64,000 nt of DNA from an uncultured Flavobacteriales bacterium (lineage in GTDB: Bacteria; Bacteroidota; Bacteroidia; Flavobacteriales; Schleiferiaceae). The notes beneath the pieces are model-generated. The model did not search any database and was not told the DNA's origin. It saw only the letters and a list, made by a program, of their open reading frames with translations. Position numbers and translations under genes: made by a program. Numbering within the stretch: the first letter of the stretch is position 1; every line of letters starts with the position of its first letter. This document shows positions 43,211 to 51,443 of the stretch, piece after piece. The DNA is taken from positions 372,001 through 436,000 of the forward strand of contig CAJXKC010000001.1 in NCBI GenBank assembly GCA_913055685.1, written 5' to 3'.

Positions 43211-43673
43211 ACGGATTCTTATTCTCGTCTTGCTCAGCTCCTGCTCTTGGGAATACCATCGGACACATTTTGAAACCGATTTCTACAATCCCCAACCGGG
43301 AGAATTCTATAGCCAACAAGATTCTATCCTGGATCACAATCACGGGCCATGCTTACGCACGAACTACTTTATCCACCGGGGGAATTGGCGACATATGAGT
43401 GCTTGTAAGTGTCCAGAAAATTGGCAGGTAGATAGTGCATTTGACAAAAAAGGGCGTCTTTATCTTAGCCGGAAGTACCACACCAATCGCACTGAAAGCT
43501 ATTTATACGACAGCACCTTGGTAATTTATTACGACCGAAGGGAAAGACCCATTAAGCAGTTTATAAACATTAACAAGCCCGGTCGCTCGGAAGAATACTG
43601 GCAGTACTTTAATGAAGACGGAACAGTAGAAGAACTTAAGCGACCGGTAATCTATCAATTGCTAGATGAATAG
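43200..43673 (+). CDS. lipoprotein of unknown function (157 aa)
   Basis: MVVKRILILVLLSSCSWEYHR gives a lipoprotein signal with Cys15. The mature 140 residues are rich in Tyr, Arg and His and include SRKYHTNRTESYLYDSTLVI and EYWQYFNEDG, resembling MORN-like or RHS-like short repeats, though I cannot assign a family. Start ATG 43200 lies inside the end of the preceding lipoprotein gene. The stop overlaps the DUF3820 gene by 8 bases. Confidence 0.62.
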   Translation: MVVKRILILVLLSSCSWEYHRTHFETDFYNPQPGEFYSQQDSILDHNHGPCLRTNYFIHRGNWRHMSACKCPENWQVDSAFDKKGRLYLSRKYHTNRTESYLYDSTLVIYYDRRERPIKQFININKPGRSEEYWQYFNEDGTVEELKRPVIYQLLDE

Positions 43674-43905
43674 ACCCATCGCCGATCGCAGCATCCTAAT
43701 AGACCTAGTGCAAAAGAAAATGCCCTTTGGCAAATACGAAGGACGATACCTCTGCGACCTGCCAAGCTATTACCTTGAATGGTTTGCTAGCAAGGGTTTC
43801 CCCAAAGGCAGAATCGGTATTTGTCTCGAAACTTTATTCGTAATTCGCACCGAAGGTTTGCATGAAATTTTGGATGAATTAAGGGCGCGTTATGGCAAAC
43901 CATAA
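43666..43905 (+). CDS. DUF3820 family protein
   Basis: A 79-residue protein. KMPFGKYEGRYLCDLPSYYL and EWFASKGFPKGRIG are the family blocks; the whole domain is present at normal length. Members have been called putative quorum-sensing-regulated factors, but no function is established. It overlaps the preceding lipoprotein gene by 8 bases and ends a run of three coupled small genes. Confidence 0.85.
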   Translation: MNRPIADRSILIDLVQKKMPFGKYEGRYLCDLPSYYLEWFASKGFPKGRIGICLETLFVIRTEGLHEILDELRARYGKP

Positions 43906-43979
43906 GCTGATTGATTTAAACAATTGGCTTGAAAATTAATCCTTGTCACAAGCTTAAATAGTCGAATTTTGCTCCTTCA

Positions 43980-44879
43980 ATGGAAGACAAAGAGAAATTA
44001 AAGGCCCATTTAGCCCTTGTGGCGGTTGCCCTTATCTATGGCTTAAATTACAGTATTGCCAAGGATGTAATGCCTGAGTTTTTACAGCCTCGCGCTTTTA
44101 TATTTATTCGCGTGGCTGGTGCCGTGTTCCTATTCTTTCTCCTATATGCTTTCGGAAGCAAAGAAAAGATTGCTAAAAAGCATTGGCTGCGACTAATTGC
44201 TGCTGGGTTTTTTGGCGTGGCCGCCAACCAATTGTTGTTTTTTGAAGGACTTAATATAACTACTCCAATAAGCGCCGCGGTAATTATGACCACCAATCCC
44301 ATTATGGTTTTGAGTTTATCCGCTATCTTCTTAAAAGTACCTTTAAAATTAGCCCGCATTCTAGGAATTATTCTAGGTATTAGTGGCGCCTTGGTGCTTA
44401 TCTCTCAGGGTAAATCGATAGAGGCCATTTTTCAGGAAGGAGAGTCATTAGGTAATTTATTGGTAATGCTCAATGCCCTTTCCTATGCATCTTACTTGGT
44501 AGTAGTTAAGCCACTAATGCGCGATTACAAACCCCTTACGGTGATAAGCTGGGTTTTTCTGGCCGGTTTCGCCTTTGTAATCCCCTTTGGAGCGCCCCAA
44601 CTTTCCGCTATCGAGTGGGTAAACATGCCGCTTAAGATTTATGCCGAAATCGGCTTTGTGGTTTTGGGTACTACTTTTTTTGCTTACCTCTTAAATATCT
44701 ACGCGCTAAAGACGGTAAGCTCTACTACCGTAAGTTTTTACATCTATTTACAACCCTTAATCGCCACCTTAGCCGCCATCTCTTTAGGAACAGATAGCCT
44801 CAGGCCAAGTATGTTAATATCTGCCTTACTGATATTTACTGGGGTATATCTCGTCTCATTCTATCGCGCTAAGAAATAG
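43980..44879 (+). CDS. EamA/DMT family transporter
   Basis: A 299-residue inner-membrane protein with ten predicted helices in two EamA repeats; each repeat has a late Gly/Pro-rich helix (TPISAAVIMTTNPIMVLSL and VSSTTVSFYIYLQPLIATL). The family exports or imports metabolites; the substrate cannot be told. It is preceded by a 74-base gap and stands alone. Confidence 0.9.
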   Translation: MEDKEKLKAHLALVAVALIYGLNYSIAKDVMPEFLQPRAFIFIRVAGAVFLFFLLYAFGSKEKIAKKHWLRLIAAGFFGVAANQLLFFEGLNITTPISAAVIMTTNPIMVLSLSAIFLKVPLKLARILGIILGISGALVLISQGKSIEAIFQEGESLGNLLVMLNALSYASYLVVVKPLMRDYKPLTVISWVFLAGFAFVIPFGAPQLSAIEWVNMPLKIYAEIGFVVLGTTFFAYLLNIYALKTVSSTTVSFYIYLQPLIATLAAISLGTDSLRPSMLISALLIFTGVYLVSFYRAKK

Positions 44880-44886
44880 CAATCAT

Positions 44887-44894
44887 TAACTTTG
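44887..44894 (+). promoter_or_regulatory. predicted -7 box of yicC-gmk-nadD
   Basis: TAACTTTG is an exact TAnnTTTG box ending 6 bases before the ATG at 44901. The leader would be at most one base or so. The -33 region, inside the end of the EamA gene, does not match well. Confidence 0.5.
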
Positions 44895-44900
44895 CGGCCT

Positions 44901-45770
44901 ATGAAGCCATTGTATTCCATGACCGGTTTTGGTAAAGCGATTTTGCAAATTCCGGGTAAGAAGGTCAATATTGAAATAAAAAGCCTGAATAGTAAGCAGG
45001 CTGATATTAATCTTCGCCTTTCCTCCTTATACCGACCAAAGGAGAATGAGATTCGCCAAATTATTGCGCAACGTCTCCTGCGCGGTAAAATCGATTGTAG
45101 CATTTACGCCGAGTTAACAGGATTGGAAAATGCTCCTAAAATAAACGAGGAGCTGGCCGGAGGATATATGCGTCAATTGCGCGATTTGGCGGCAGACAAT
45201 GGGGTTCAGGGCGACATTATTGGAGCGGTAATGCGGATGCCCGACGTGATGCAAAGCAGCGAAGACGAGCTTAGCTCAGAAGAGTGGAAAGCCTTGGAAA
45301 ACACCCTAGCCGAATGTCTTACTAATATCGAAGGCTTTCGATCCGATGAAGGGGCAAAGCTTAAAGCAGACATCGAACTTAGACTTAATAATATTGAAGC
45401 TGGCCTAGAAGCAGTAAAGCCTTTAGAGGGTGAGCGGATTGAACGGGTTAAAGAACGAATGCAAAAAGCTCTAGACCAGCTAAAGCTTGAAAATAACCAA
45501 GACCGCTTTGAACAAGAACTCATCTACTACCTCGAGAAATTTGATATTACCGAGGAGAAAGTCCGTCTAAAAGCCCATTTAGATTATTTCCGTGAACTGA
45601 TGGATCAAGGTGGAATGATTGGGAAGAAACTTGGCTTCGTGAGTCAGGAGATTGGTCGTGAGATTAATACCATGGGCTCCAAAGCTAATCATGCTGATAT
45701 CCAAAAGCAGGTGGTAGGCATGAAAGACGAGTTGGAAAAAATTAAAGAGCAAGTCCTCAATATCCTCTAA
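44901..45770 (+). CDS. yicC: YicC family endoribonuclease
   Basis: A 289-residue protein with the start LYSMTGFGKAI and the C-terminal DUF1732 region (GKKLGFVSQEIGREINTMGSKA, a family hallmark). YicC proteins are RNases; in E. coli the enzyme takes part in small RNA turnover. A TTG at 44892 is possible but ATG 44901 fits the predicted start of transcription. The stop overlaps gmk as TAATG. With three to five small RNA candidates in this window the presence of an RNA-turnover enzyme is worth noting, without evidence of a link. Confidence 0.92.
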   Translation: MKPLYSMTGFGKAILQIPGKKVNIEIKSLNSKQADINLRLSSLYRPKENEIRQIIAQRLLRGKIDCSIYAELTGLENAPKINEELAGGYMRQLRDLAADNGVQGDIIGAVMRMPDVMQSSEDELSSEEWKALENTLAECLTNIEGFRSDEGAKLKADIELRLNNIEAGLEAVKPLEGERIERVKERMQKALDQLKLENNQDRFEQELIYYLEKFDITEEKVRLKAHLDYFRELMDQGGMIGKKLGFVSQEIGREINTMGSKANHADIQKQVVGMKDELEKIKEQVLNIL

Positions 45771-46351
45771 TGGCCGATCGAAATAAGAAATTAATCATTT
45801 TTTCTGCCCCTTCTGGAGCCGGTAAAACTACCTTAGTTCGCCATCTACTGAGCCAAGAAGAACTGAGCTTAGCTTTTAGCATATCCGCTACCAGCAGAGC
45901 GCCAAGAGGAGAAGAAAAAGACGGTAAGGATTATTACTTCCTGAGCAATGAAGACTTCAACAAGAAGGTTGAAGAAGGAGCCTTTTTGGAGTGGGAGGAA
46001 GTCTATTCTGGCACGAAGTACGGGACTTTAATAAGCGAGGTTGACCGTATTTGGAATGAAGGAAAATCGGTGATTTTTGACATTGATGTGGTCGGTGGCT
46101 TAAATCTCAAAAGCCTCTATGGCGATAGAGCCTTAGCCGTTTTCGTGATGCCTCCCGACGAAGAAGAATTAGAAAGACGCTTGCGTGGTCGCCAAACCGA
46201 TTCCGATGATAAAATTCGTCAGCGATTGGCTAAAGCCCGCAAAGAAATTGGACGCTCCGACCGTTTCGATTATGTTTTATGGAACCGAGATTTAGAAACC
46301 GCCAAAAAGGAGGCTTATAATCTGGTAAAAGTATTTCTGGGGAATGACTAA
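45770..46351 (+). CDS. gmk: guanylate kinase
   Basis: Gmk phosphorylates GMP to GDP. The 193-residue protein has the P-loop FSAPSGAGKTTLV (about residues 11-23), the GMP-binding SATSRAPRGEEKDGKDYYF and EWEEVYSGTKYGT, and FDIDVVGGLNLK. Length is normal. It overlaps yicC by one base and nadD by 8 bases; yicC-gmk-nadD is a common order in Bacteroidota. Confidence 0.97.
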   Translation: MADRNKKLIIFSAPSGAGKTTLVRHLLSQEELSLAFSISATSRAPRGEEKDGKDYYFLSNEDFNKKVEEGAFLEWEEVYSGTKYGTLISEVDRIWNEGKSVIFDIDVVGGLNLKSLYGDRALAVFVMPPDEEELERRLRGRQTDSDDKIRQRLAKARKEIGRSDRFDYVLWNRDLETAKKEAYNLVKVFLGND

Positions 46352-46919
46352 AGTTGGATTGTATTTCGGAACTTTTAATCCTATCCATGTTGGTCATTGT
46401 ATTATTGCCCAATATATGCTGGAGTTCACCGATTTAGATGAAGTATGGTTTGTGGTAACTCCCCACAACCCACACAAAAAGAAAAGCACCTTACTAGACG
46501 ATCGGCAACGATTACATATGGTCAATTTGGCCATTGGTGAACACTACAAGCTAAGGGTAAGCGACGTAGAGTTTGGTTTACCTCAGCCTAGCTACACTGC
46601 TACCACTTTAGCCTATTTAGAAGAATCTCACCCCGACCATAGTTTTCACCTCATTATGGGTGAAGATAATTTGGAAAGCTTTCCGCGTTGGCTCAACCAT
46701 GAAGCAATTTTAGAGGAACATGACCTTTATGTTTACCCCCGCATTAATAGTGATGGTGGACAACTAAAGGATCATCCTAAAGTGCATATCACCGGCGCTC
46801 CTATAATTGAAATTGCTTCCACCGATATTCGACAAGCGATTAAAGAAGGAAAAGACGTGAGCTTTATGCTTCCGGAAGCAGTTTGGACCTATATCGATCA
46901 AGAGCTTTTCTACCGATAA
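46344..46919 (+). CDS. nadD: nicotinate-nucleotide adenylyltransferase
   Basis: NadD makes deamido-NAD from nicotinate mononucleotide and ATP. The 191-residue enzyme has GLYFGTFNPIHVGHCI at its start, LIMGEDNLESFPRW in the middle and ASTDIRQAIKEGK at the end, all diagnostic. Its start lies inside gmk and a terminator follows two bases after its stop. Confidence 0.95.
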   Translation: MTKVGLYFGTFNPIHVGHCIIAQYMLEFTDLDEVWFVVTPHNPHKKKSTLLDDRQRLHMVNLAIGEHYKLRVSDVEFGLPQPSYTATTLAYLEESHPDHSFHLIMGEDNLESFPRWLNHEAILEEHDLYVYPRINSDGGQLKDHPKVHITGAPIIEIASTDIRQAIKEGKDVSFMLPEAVWTYIDQELFYR

Positions 46920-46920
46920 A

Positions 46921-46942
46921 AAACCCCGCCGAAGCGGGGTTT
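46921..46942 (+). terminator. intrinsic terminator of yicC-gmk-nadD, also active on the minus strand
   Basis: AAACCCCGC (46921-46929) pairs with GCGGGGTTT (46934-46942) around CGAA, then TTAATTTT. On the minus strand a run of T also follows, so it can serve the DinB/menB unit too, 97 bases after the DinB stop. The rest of this 119-base gap holds nothing identified. Confidence 0.85.
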
Positions 46943-47038
46943 AATTTTATAGTGATAAGAAAGGGCTTGTATTCCTCCCCGCCTAATCAACTATCCTATT
47001 TCAGGTGCAAAATAGTCTGAGACTACTGGCTTTGCTTG

Positions 47039-47584
47039 TCAGCCATTGCTTAAATTCGGTAAGTAACGTTCTTTAACAATTCTTTGATGGTGTAAATCGT
47101 GACCAGGAATCACATAGACCATAGCCGCCATATTTATAGGTCCCGCATCTGTACTGCCTTTTGCTCGCCATTGCTTTTCGGAAAGACTAGCAAAAAAATC
47201 TAAACTAGCTTGCTTCACACTTTGATACTCCTGTAGTAATGAAGCCCAGCTGCGGCGATCAGCTTCCGAGAAGCGAACGTATTCATTATGGTCAAATCCG
47301 GCCAAATTCTTTTGCTCTCCGCGCGCTAGACATAAGGCCCTGTAACTAAAGATGCGTTCGGTATCGGTAATATGGAGAAGCATTTCTCGGATAGACCACT
47401 TTCCAGCTTCATAACGATGCAGTGAGTGCTCTTCAGAAATACTGTTCCAAAATGCTAAAGAATCTTGGAGGACATTATAGCAATTCTCCAAAATTGGTAA
47501 GTCCTCCTTCAGATACTGGAAGTAGTTTTGATAATATTCTGGGTAATTCCCCGGACTAGGCTTAGATACTCTTAAGGAATCCAT
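47039..47584 (-). CDS. DinB family protein (four-helix metal-binding fold)
   Basis: A 181-residue protein. Metal-ligand histidines are seen as LLHITDTERIFSYRALCLARG and GHDLHHQRIVKERYL, the form of the DinB/YfiT group, which often transfers bacillithiol or related thiols. Bacteroidota make bacillithiol in some lineages, so a thiol-transferase role is possible but not shown. The start lies inside the last 13 bases of menB. Confidence 0.85.
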   Translation of the reverse strand: MDSLRVSKPSPGNYPEYYQNYFQYLKEDLPILENCYNVLQDSLAFWNSISEEHSLHRYEAGKWSIREMLLHITDTERIFSYRALCLARGEQKNLAGFDHNEYVRFSEADRRSWASLLQEYQSVKQASLDFFASLSEKQWRAKGSTDAGPINMAAMVYVIPGHDLHHQRIVKERYLPNLSNG

Positions 47585-48414
47585 TTGATATCCTTGAAAT
47601 TAGGTTTACGCTTTTCTAAGAATGCATTACGCCCTTCTTTGGCTTCCTCAGTCATGTAGGCCAGCCTAGTAGCCTCACCGGCAAAAACTTGCTGCCCCAC
47701 CATACCATCATCGGTAAGGTTAAAGGCAAATTTTAGCATTTTAATAGACGTAGGTGATTTCTCCAATATTTCTTGAGCCCACTGGTATGCGGTATCTTCT
47801 AATTCGGCATGAGGAATACTAGCATTTGCCATTCCCATATCCACCGCCTCGTCCGCGGAATAATTACGTCCTAAGAAGAAAATTTCCCGGGCCTTCTTCT
47901 GACCAACCATTTTAGCTAAATAAGCTGAGCCATACCCACCATCAAAGCTGGTAACATCAGCATCAGTTTGTTTGAAAATCGCGTGTTCCTTACTGGCCAA
48001 TGTTAAATCGCAAACCACATGAAGGCTATGTCCTCCTCCCACTGCCCAACCTGGCACCACGGCAATTACCACCTTAGGCATAAAGCGTATTAGCCTTTGC
48101 ACTTCTAAGATGTTTAAGCGTGGCATGCCGTCATCATCGACATAACCTTGGTGGCCACGGGCATTTTGATCGCCGCCGCTACAAAATGAATACACCCCAT
48201 CTTTAGGTGAAGGGCCTTCTGCACTTAGCAGCACCACTCCGATAGAAGTGTCTTCCCTAGCGTCTAAAAAAGCCTCGTAAAGCTCACCCACGGTTTTGGG
48301 TCGGAAGGCATTTCGCACCGCCGGGCGATTGAAAGCAATGCGGGCTACGCCATCGCCAGATTTCTTATACGTAATATCCTCATACTCCTTTACGGTAGTC
48401 CAGTTTACAGCCAT
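47572..48414 (-). CDS. menB: 1,4-dihydroxy-2-naphthoyl-CoA synthase
   Basis: MenB closes the second ring of menaquinone. The 280-residue crotonase-fold protein has AFNRPAVRNAFRPKTVGEL, the oxyanion region FCSGGDQNARG, and QTDADVTSFDGGYGSAYLAKMVGQKKAREIFFLGR, where the DVTSFDGGYGS block is diagnostic for MenB. Other men genes are not in the window. Menaquinone feeds the respiratory chain ending in cbb3 oxidase. Confidence 0.96.
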   Translation of the reverse strand: MAVNWTTVKEYEDITYKKSGDGVARIAFNRPAVRNAFRPKTVGELYEAFLDAREDTSIGVVLLSAEGPSPKDGVYSFCSGGDQNARGHQGYVDDDGMPRLNILEVQRLIRFMPKVVIAVVPGWAVGGGHSLHVVCDLTLASKEHAIFKQTDADVTSFDGGYGSAYLAKMVGQKKAREIFFLGRNYSADEAVDMGMANASIPHAELEDTAYQWAQEILEKSPTSIKMLKFAFNLTDDGMVGQQVFAGEATRLAYMTEEAKEGRNAFLEKRKPNFKDIKWIP

Positions 48415-48453
48415 TGCAATGTATTTTGGACAAAGATAAGCTTTGGAGTCTCG

Positions 48454-48488
48454 AAAAAAAGCCCTGTCTCATTTAGAAACAGGGCTTT
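48454..48488 (-). terminator. intrinsic terminator after ssb
   Basis: GCCCTGT (48461-48467) pairs with ACAGGGC (48479-48485), extended by AAA/TTT pairs. On the minus strand seven T follow the stem, four bases after the ssb stop, which separates ssb from menB. On the plus strand only TTTCT follows. Confidence 0.8.
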
Positions 48489-48492
48489 CTCC

Positions 48493-48834
48493 CTAGTTTG
48501 GTTTGGCCCCTAAAAAATTTAGGTCATTGGCAACAATCTCGGTGATGTAACGCTTTTTACCTTCCTTATCTTCATAAGATCGATTTACTAACTTTCCTTC
48601 CAATACCAAATAAGACCCTTTCTTGACGTAATTCTCTATGAGTCCGGCCAAACCATTCCAGGCCACTACATTATGCCATTGGGTTTCGGTAATTCGTTCG
48701 CCCTTGGCATTTTTATAGGATTCATTGGTGGCTAAGGAGAACTTGGCCAACTTTCCATTGGCATCAAAAGACTTCACTTCGGGGTCGGCCCCAACGTGTC
48801 CAATTAAGGATACACGGTTTTTTAAATCAGACAT
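48493..48834 (-). CDS. ssb: single-stranded DNA-binding protein, short form without acidic tip
   Basis: A 113-residue OB-fold protein starting LKNRVSLIGHVGADPEV, with LATNESYKNAKGERITETQWHNVV and GSYLVLEGKLVNRSYEDKEGKKRYITEIVA, the normal SSB core. It ends EIVANDLNFLGAKPN, without the linker and acidic tip (DDDIPF type) through which main SSBs recruit repair and replication partners. It is therefore probably an auxiliary SSB, and the main one lies elsewhere. It is transcribed alone and ends at a terminator. Confidence 0.92.
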   Translation of the reverse strand: MSDLKNRVSLIGHVGADPEVKSFDANGKLAKFSLATNESYKNAKGERITETQWHNVVAWNGLAGLIENYVKKGSYLVLEGKLVNRSYEDKEGKKRYITEIVANDLNFLGAKPN

Positions 48835-48916
48835 GCTAAATACATTTTACATTAGACTGCTAAAATCCAGCATCTTAGCTGCTTTGCCTGAATAAAAACA
48901 TTTGGGAAACGATTGA

Positions 48917-49795
48917 TTAATGTTGTGATTCTCTAATGGCCTTACTAGAGCCGCCAGTTCCTACTAGAATAATAGCGAAGCCGGTAGCAAACATGATAAG
49001 GCTGTATATAGCAGCAGGAATCGCCATGGAGGCAGCACTTAAGGCTATAGTCGCGATACCAATGGCCATCGTGCCGTTCTGGATACCCGACTCAATGCTT
49101 ATGGTTAAAGTTTGCGCATTGCTTAACTTAAATAGCTTGGCACTTAAAAAGCCTACAAACATAGTCGCCAAATTAAGGGCTAGGCTAGCTAAGCCTGCTT
49201 GTTCGAAATAAGATAAGACATTTGCCTTTTCCTTGATCAAGATTCCAACTATCACCAAGGCTAAAACTAATGCCGAAGCAATTTTAACTGGCCGCTCCAT
49301 TTTATCAGCGAAAGCTTCACGCTTCGAACGAATCCACATACCCAAGGAAACGGGAATAACAATTATTACCAATAGCTGACCAAAGACTTTAGCCACGTCG
49401 AGCTGCACGCTCTGATCGGAGGCCATAAAATAATTTAGGGAGAAGGAAATAATAATGGGTATGGTGAATATGGTGAGAATACTCGCTATGGCGGTTAAGC
49501 TTACACTAAGGGCAGTATCCCCTTTGGCCAAATGGGTTATTAGGTTAGAGGTGGCTCCACCTGGACAAGCGGCAAGAATCATCAAGCCTACCGCTAAACT
49601 AGGTTCCAAATGCATGAAATAGGCTAGAGAAAAGCCAATGAGCGGTAATAAAATTAATTGGTTTACTAAGCCTAGAATTATTGCCTTGGGATATTTCACT
49701 ACTCGGGCGAAATCGGCCGGACTTAAGGTTAGACCCATCCCAAACATGATGATAAATAAGGCTCCAATTAATACGATTGCTCCCGTAGAATCCAT
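48917..49795 (-). CDS. bile acid:sodium symporter family protein
   Basis: A 292-residue membrane protein with nine to ten helices. FGMGLTLSPADFARV near the start, GGATSNLITHLAKGDTALSVSLTAIAS and ESGIQNGTMAIGIA are the sodium-site blocks of the BASS family. Bacterial members carry organic acids or sulphonates; the substrate here is not known. It is on its own, with 82 bases to ssb. Confidence 0.9.
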   Translation of the reverse strand: MDSTGAIVLIGALFIIMFGMGLTLSPADFARVVKYPKAIILGLVNQLILLPLIGFSLAYFMHLEPSLAVGLMILAACPGGATSNLITHLAKGDTALSVSLTAIASILTIFTIPIIISFSLNYFMASDQSVQLDVAKVFGQLLVIIVIPVSLGMWIRSKREAFADKMERPVKIASALVLALVIVGILIKEKANVLSYFEQAGLASLALNLATMFVGFLSAKLFKLSNAQTLTISIESGIQNGTMAIGIATIALSAASMAIPAAIYSLIMFATGFAIILVGTGGSSKAIRESQH

Positions 49796-49870
49796 ATTCT
49801 AATTTTTTGAGAATTTAGGGAAAAATTGTTTGTTGTCGCTTAGTGTGCCACTCGCCTAAGCAAGATATAA

Positions 49871-49878
49871 TACCTTTG
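49871..49878 (+). promoter_or_regulatory. predicted -7 box of the 49883 gene
   Basis: TACCTTTG is an exact TAnnTTTG box ending 4 bases before the GTG at 49883, so the transcript is predicted to be leaderless or nearly so. No suitable -33 element is seen. Confidence 0.45.
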
Positions 49879-49882
49879 AAGG

Positions 49883-50347
49883 GTGAAAAAATGGATTGTC
49901 CTCATAGCATTTTTTAGCAGCATTATTGAGCTCTCGGCTCAAGTAGACAGCAATTGGATACGGATCGAGCATCATTGGTATGGTGCCCGCTTTTTCCACA
50001 ATGAGCAGCCTATTGCCATGAGTGATTTAATCGAAATTAGTGAGGGGCGTTTAAGCAGTAATGCCTTGTTTCGTAAGGCTAATAATCGACACGACTTCGC
50101 CCGGTTTAGTCAGGCTGCGGGTGCTTTCCTCATCCTTTACCCCATCGTAAATCAAGCGATCGGCAGAGAGCCAAATTGGAATATGGTTTACATCGGAGCC
50201 GGACTTTGGGGCCTTTCCATTCCCATTGAATTAAGCTCAAGACATTTGGCCACTCAGGCGGTGATGCTTTACAATAAGCAATCAAAGCAAGAAGGAATAA
50301 AACTGGATATTGATCCACTGCGGTTTCGAATAGCATTGCGATTTTAA
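49883..50347 (+). CDS. exported protein of unknown function (154 aa)
   Basis: GTG start gives MKKWIVLIAFFSSIIELSAQ, a clear signal peptide. The mature 130 residues contain NWNMVYIGAGLWGLSIPIEL, one hydrophobic stretch at about 90-110 that may be a membrane segment, and end in RIALRF. No family recognised. The next gene begins directly after its stop, so the two are co-transcribed. Confidence 0.62.
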   Translation: MKKWIVLIAFFSSIIELSAQVDSNWIRIEHHWYGARFFHNEQPIAMSDLIEISEGRLSSNALFRKANNRHDFARFSQAAGAFLILYPIVNQAIGREPNWNMVYIGAGLWGLSIPIELSSRHLATQAVMLYNKQSKQEGIKLDIDPLRFRIALRF

Positions 50348-51397
50348 ATGGAGAAAGTAGCACTGATTGAATTCGGCAATTCGCATGATGAGGTGGTTTA
50401 TCCACAATATCTATTTCTAAAAGAGAGTAGTGATTTCGAACCCGTCCTCTTTTTTTCAGAAGCTTTAAAAAATCGCTTGTTTGGATACCCAGAGGAAGAA
50501 CTGCACTTTATAAGTGCTGAACCCCGTGCACGCGATTTTCGAAATCTCCATCGAACTCTTCGGAAGCTTGGAATAAAAAAGGTAGTTATAAACACCGCCA
50601 GTGGGAAAAAGGTACGCAACTTCCTCTGGTCAAGCGCAAGCCTAAACTTCGAGTGCTATGGGGTGCTTCACAACCTGCGAAAATTGGAAAAAAGCACTAC
50701 GCAGTCACTCATAAGCCTTAGGCTAAAGAACTATTTTCTATTGGCCGATTACCTCAAAGAAAAAGCCCAGCTCCTTAAACCCAAATTAGCCTTTGAAAGC
50801 TTCAAAGCCCTTTGCCTTCCAGCACCGAGTATTAGCGCTAATTTGCAAAAGCCCGCTGATGAAACTTGGATCGTAGTGCCAGGTCAAGTCGAATATAAAC
50901 GGCGCGATTACCTAAGCCTCTTGGAAAGTCTGGAAGACATGGAACTGGACCCCGGATTGCGTTTTATCCTTTTAGGTAAATCCAAACATTCGCACGGCAA
51001 TGGACCTGAATTAAAGCGGGAAATCCATCAGCGAAAGCTGGAAAAACATTTTATCATGTGGGACGACTTTGTTCCTAACGATGAATTCCAAACTTATTTG
51101 GCTCAGGCCGATTTTGTTCTGCCCTTAATTCACCAAGGGCATGAGAGTGCAGCACTGTACAGCAAGCAAATTTCTGGCGCATGGAATATGGCCTTTGCTT
51201 ATCGGGTTCCTTTGCTGATGGATGCTTATTGGTCTGCCTTTCCCGAATTTAAAGGAGCTGCCCAATTTTACCAGGCGCATGAATTGAAAGAAATCTGGTC
51301 GATACTGGAAAAATATAAGTCGGGTCAGTATTACCAATCAACTCTTTGGGAAAAAAGCCATCAGGCGAAAGCTTACCTCAACTTCCTAAAAAAATAA
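50348..51397 (+). CDS. glycosyltransferase-like protein (GT-B type C-terminal half)
   Basis: A 349-residue soluble protein. The C-terminal half has the features of GT-B enzymes: IVVPGQVEYKRRDYLSLL, FILLGKSKHSHGNGPELK, HFIMWDDFVPNDEFQTYLAQADFVLPLI and later PLLMDAY, in the order of sugar-nucleotide binding domains. The N-terminal half is less clear but has a Rossmann-like start (VALIEFGNSHDEVVYPQ). No acceptor can be named. It begins immediately after the stop of the exported protein gene, and a terminator follows its stop. Confidence 0.72.
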   Translation: MEKVALIEFGNSHDEVVYPQYLFLKESSDFEPVLFFSEALKNRLFGYPEEELHFISAEPRARDFRNLHRTLRKLGIKKVVINTASGKKVRNFLWSSASLNFECYGVLHNLRKLEKSTTQSLISLRLKNYFLLADYLKEKAQLLKPKLAFESFKALCLPAPSISANLQKPADETWIVVPGQVEYKRRDYLSLLESLEDMELDPGLRFILLGKSKHSHGNGPELKREIHQRKLEKHFIMWDDFVPNDEFQTYLAQADFVLPLIHQGHESAALYSKQISGAWNMAFAYRVPLLMDAYWSAFPEFKGAAQFYQAHELKEIWSILEKYKSGQYYQSTLWEKSHQAKAYLNFLKK

Positions 51398-51419
51398 AGC
51401 CCCTTGCTAAGCAAGAGGC
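51390..51419 (-). terminator. intrinsic terminator of the T9SS cargo gene
   Basis: GCCCCTTGC (51399-51407) pairs with GCAAGAGGC (51411-51419) with one mismatch and a TAA loop. On the minus strand TTTATTTTTTT follows, 25 bases beyond the stop of the gene at 51444. On the plus strand no T run follows. Confidence 0.75.
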
Positions 51420-51443
51420 TTCGAGGATGAAACAAGTATAAAC

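Noticed and set aside
47012-47024. Small palindrome TAGTCTGAGACTA between nadD and the DinB gene
   Set aside because: Short, odd-centred and common by chance; no link to a promoter seen.
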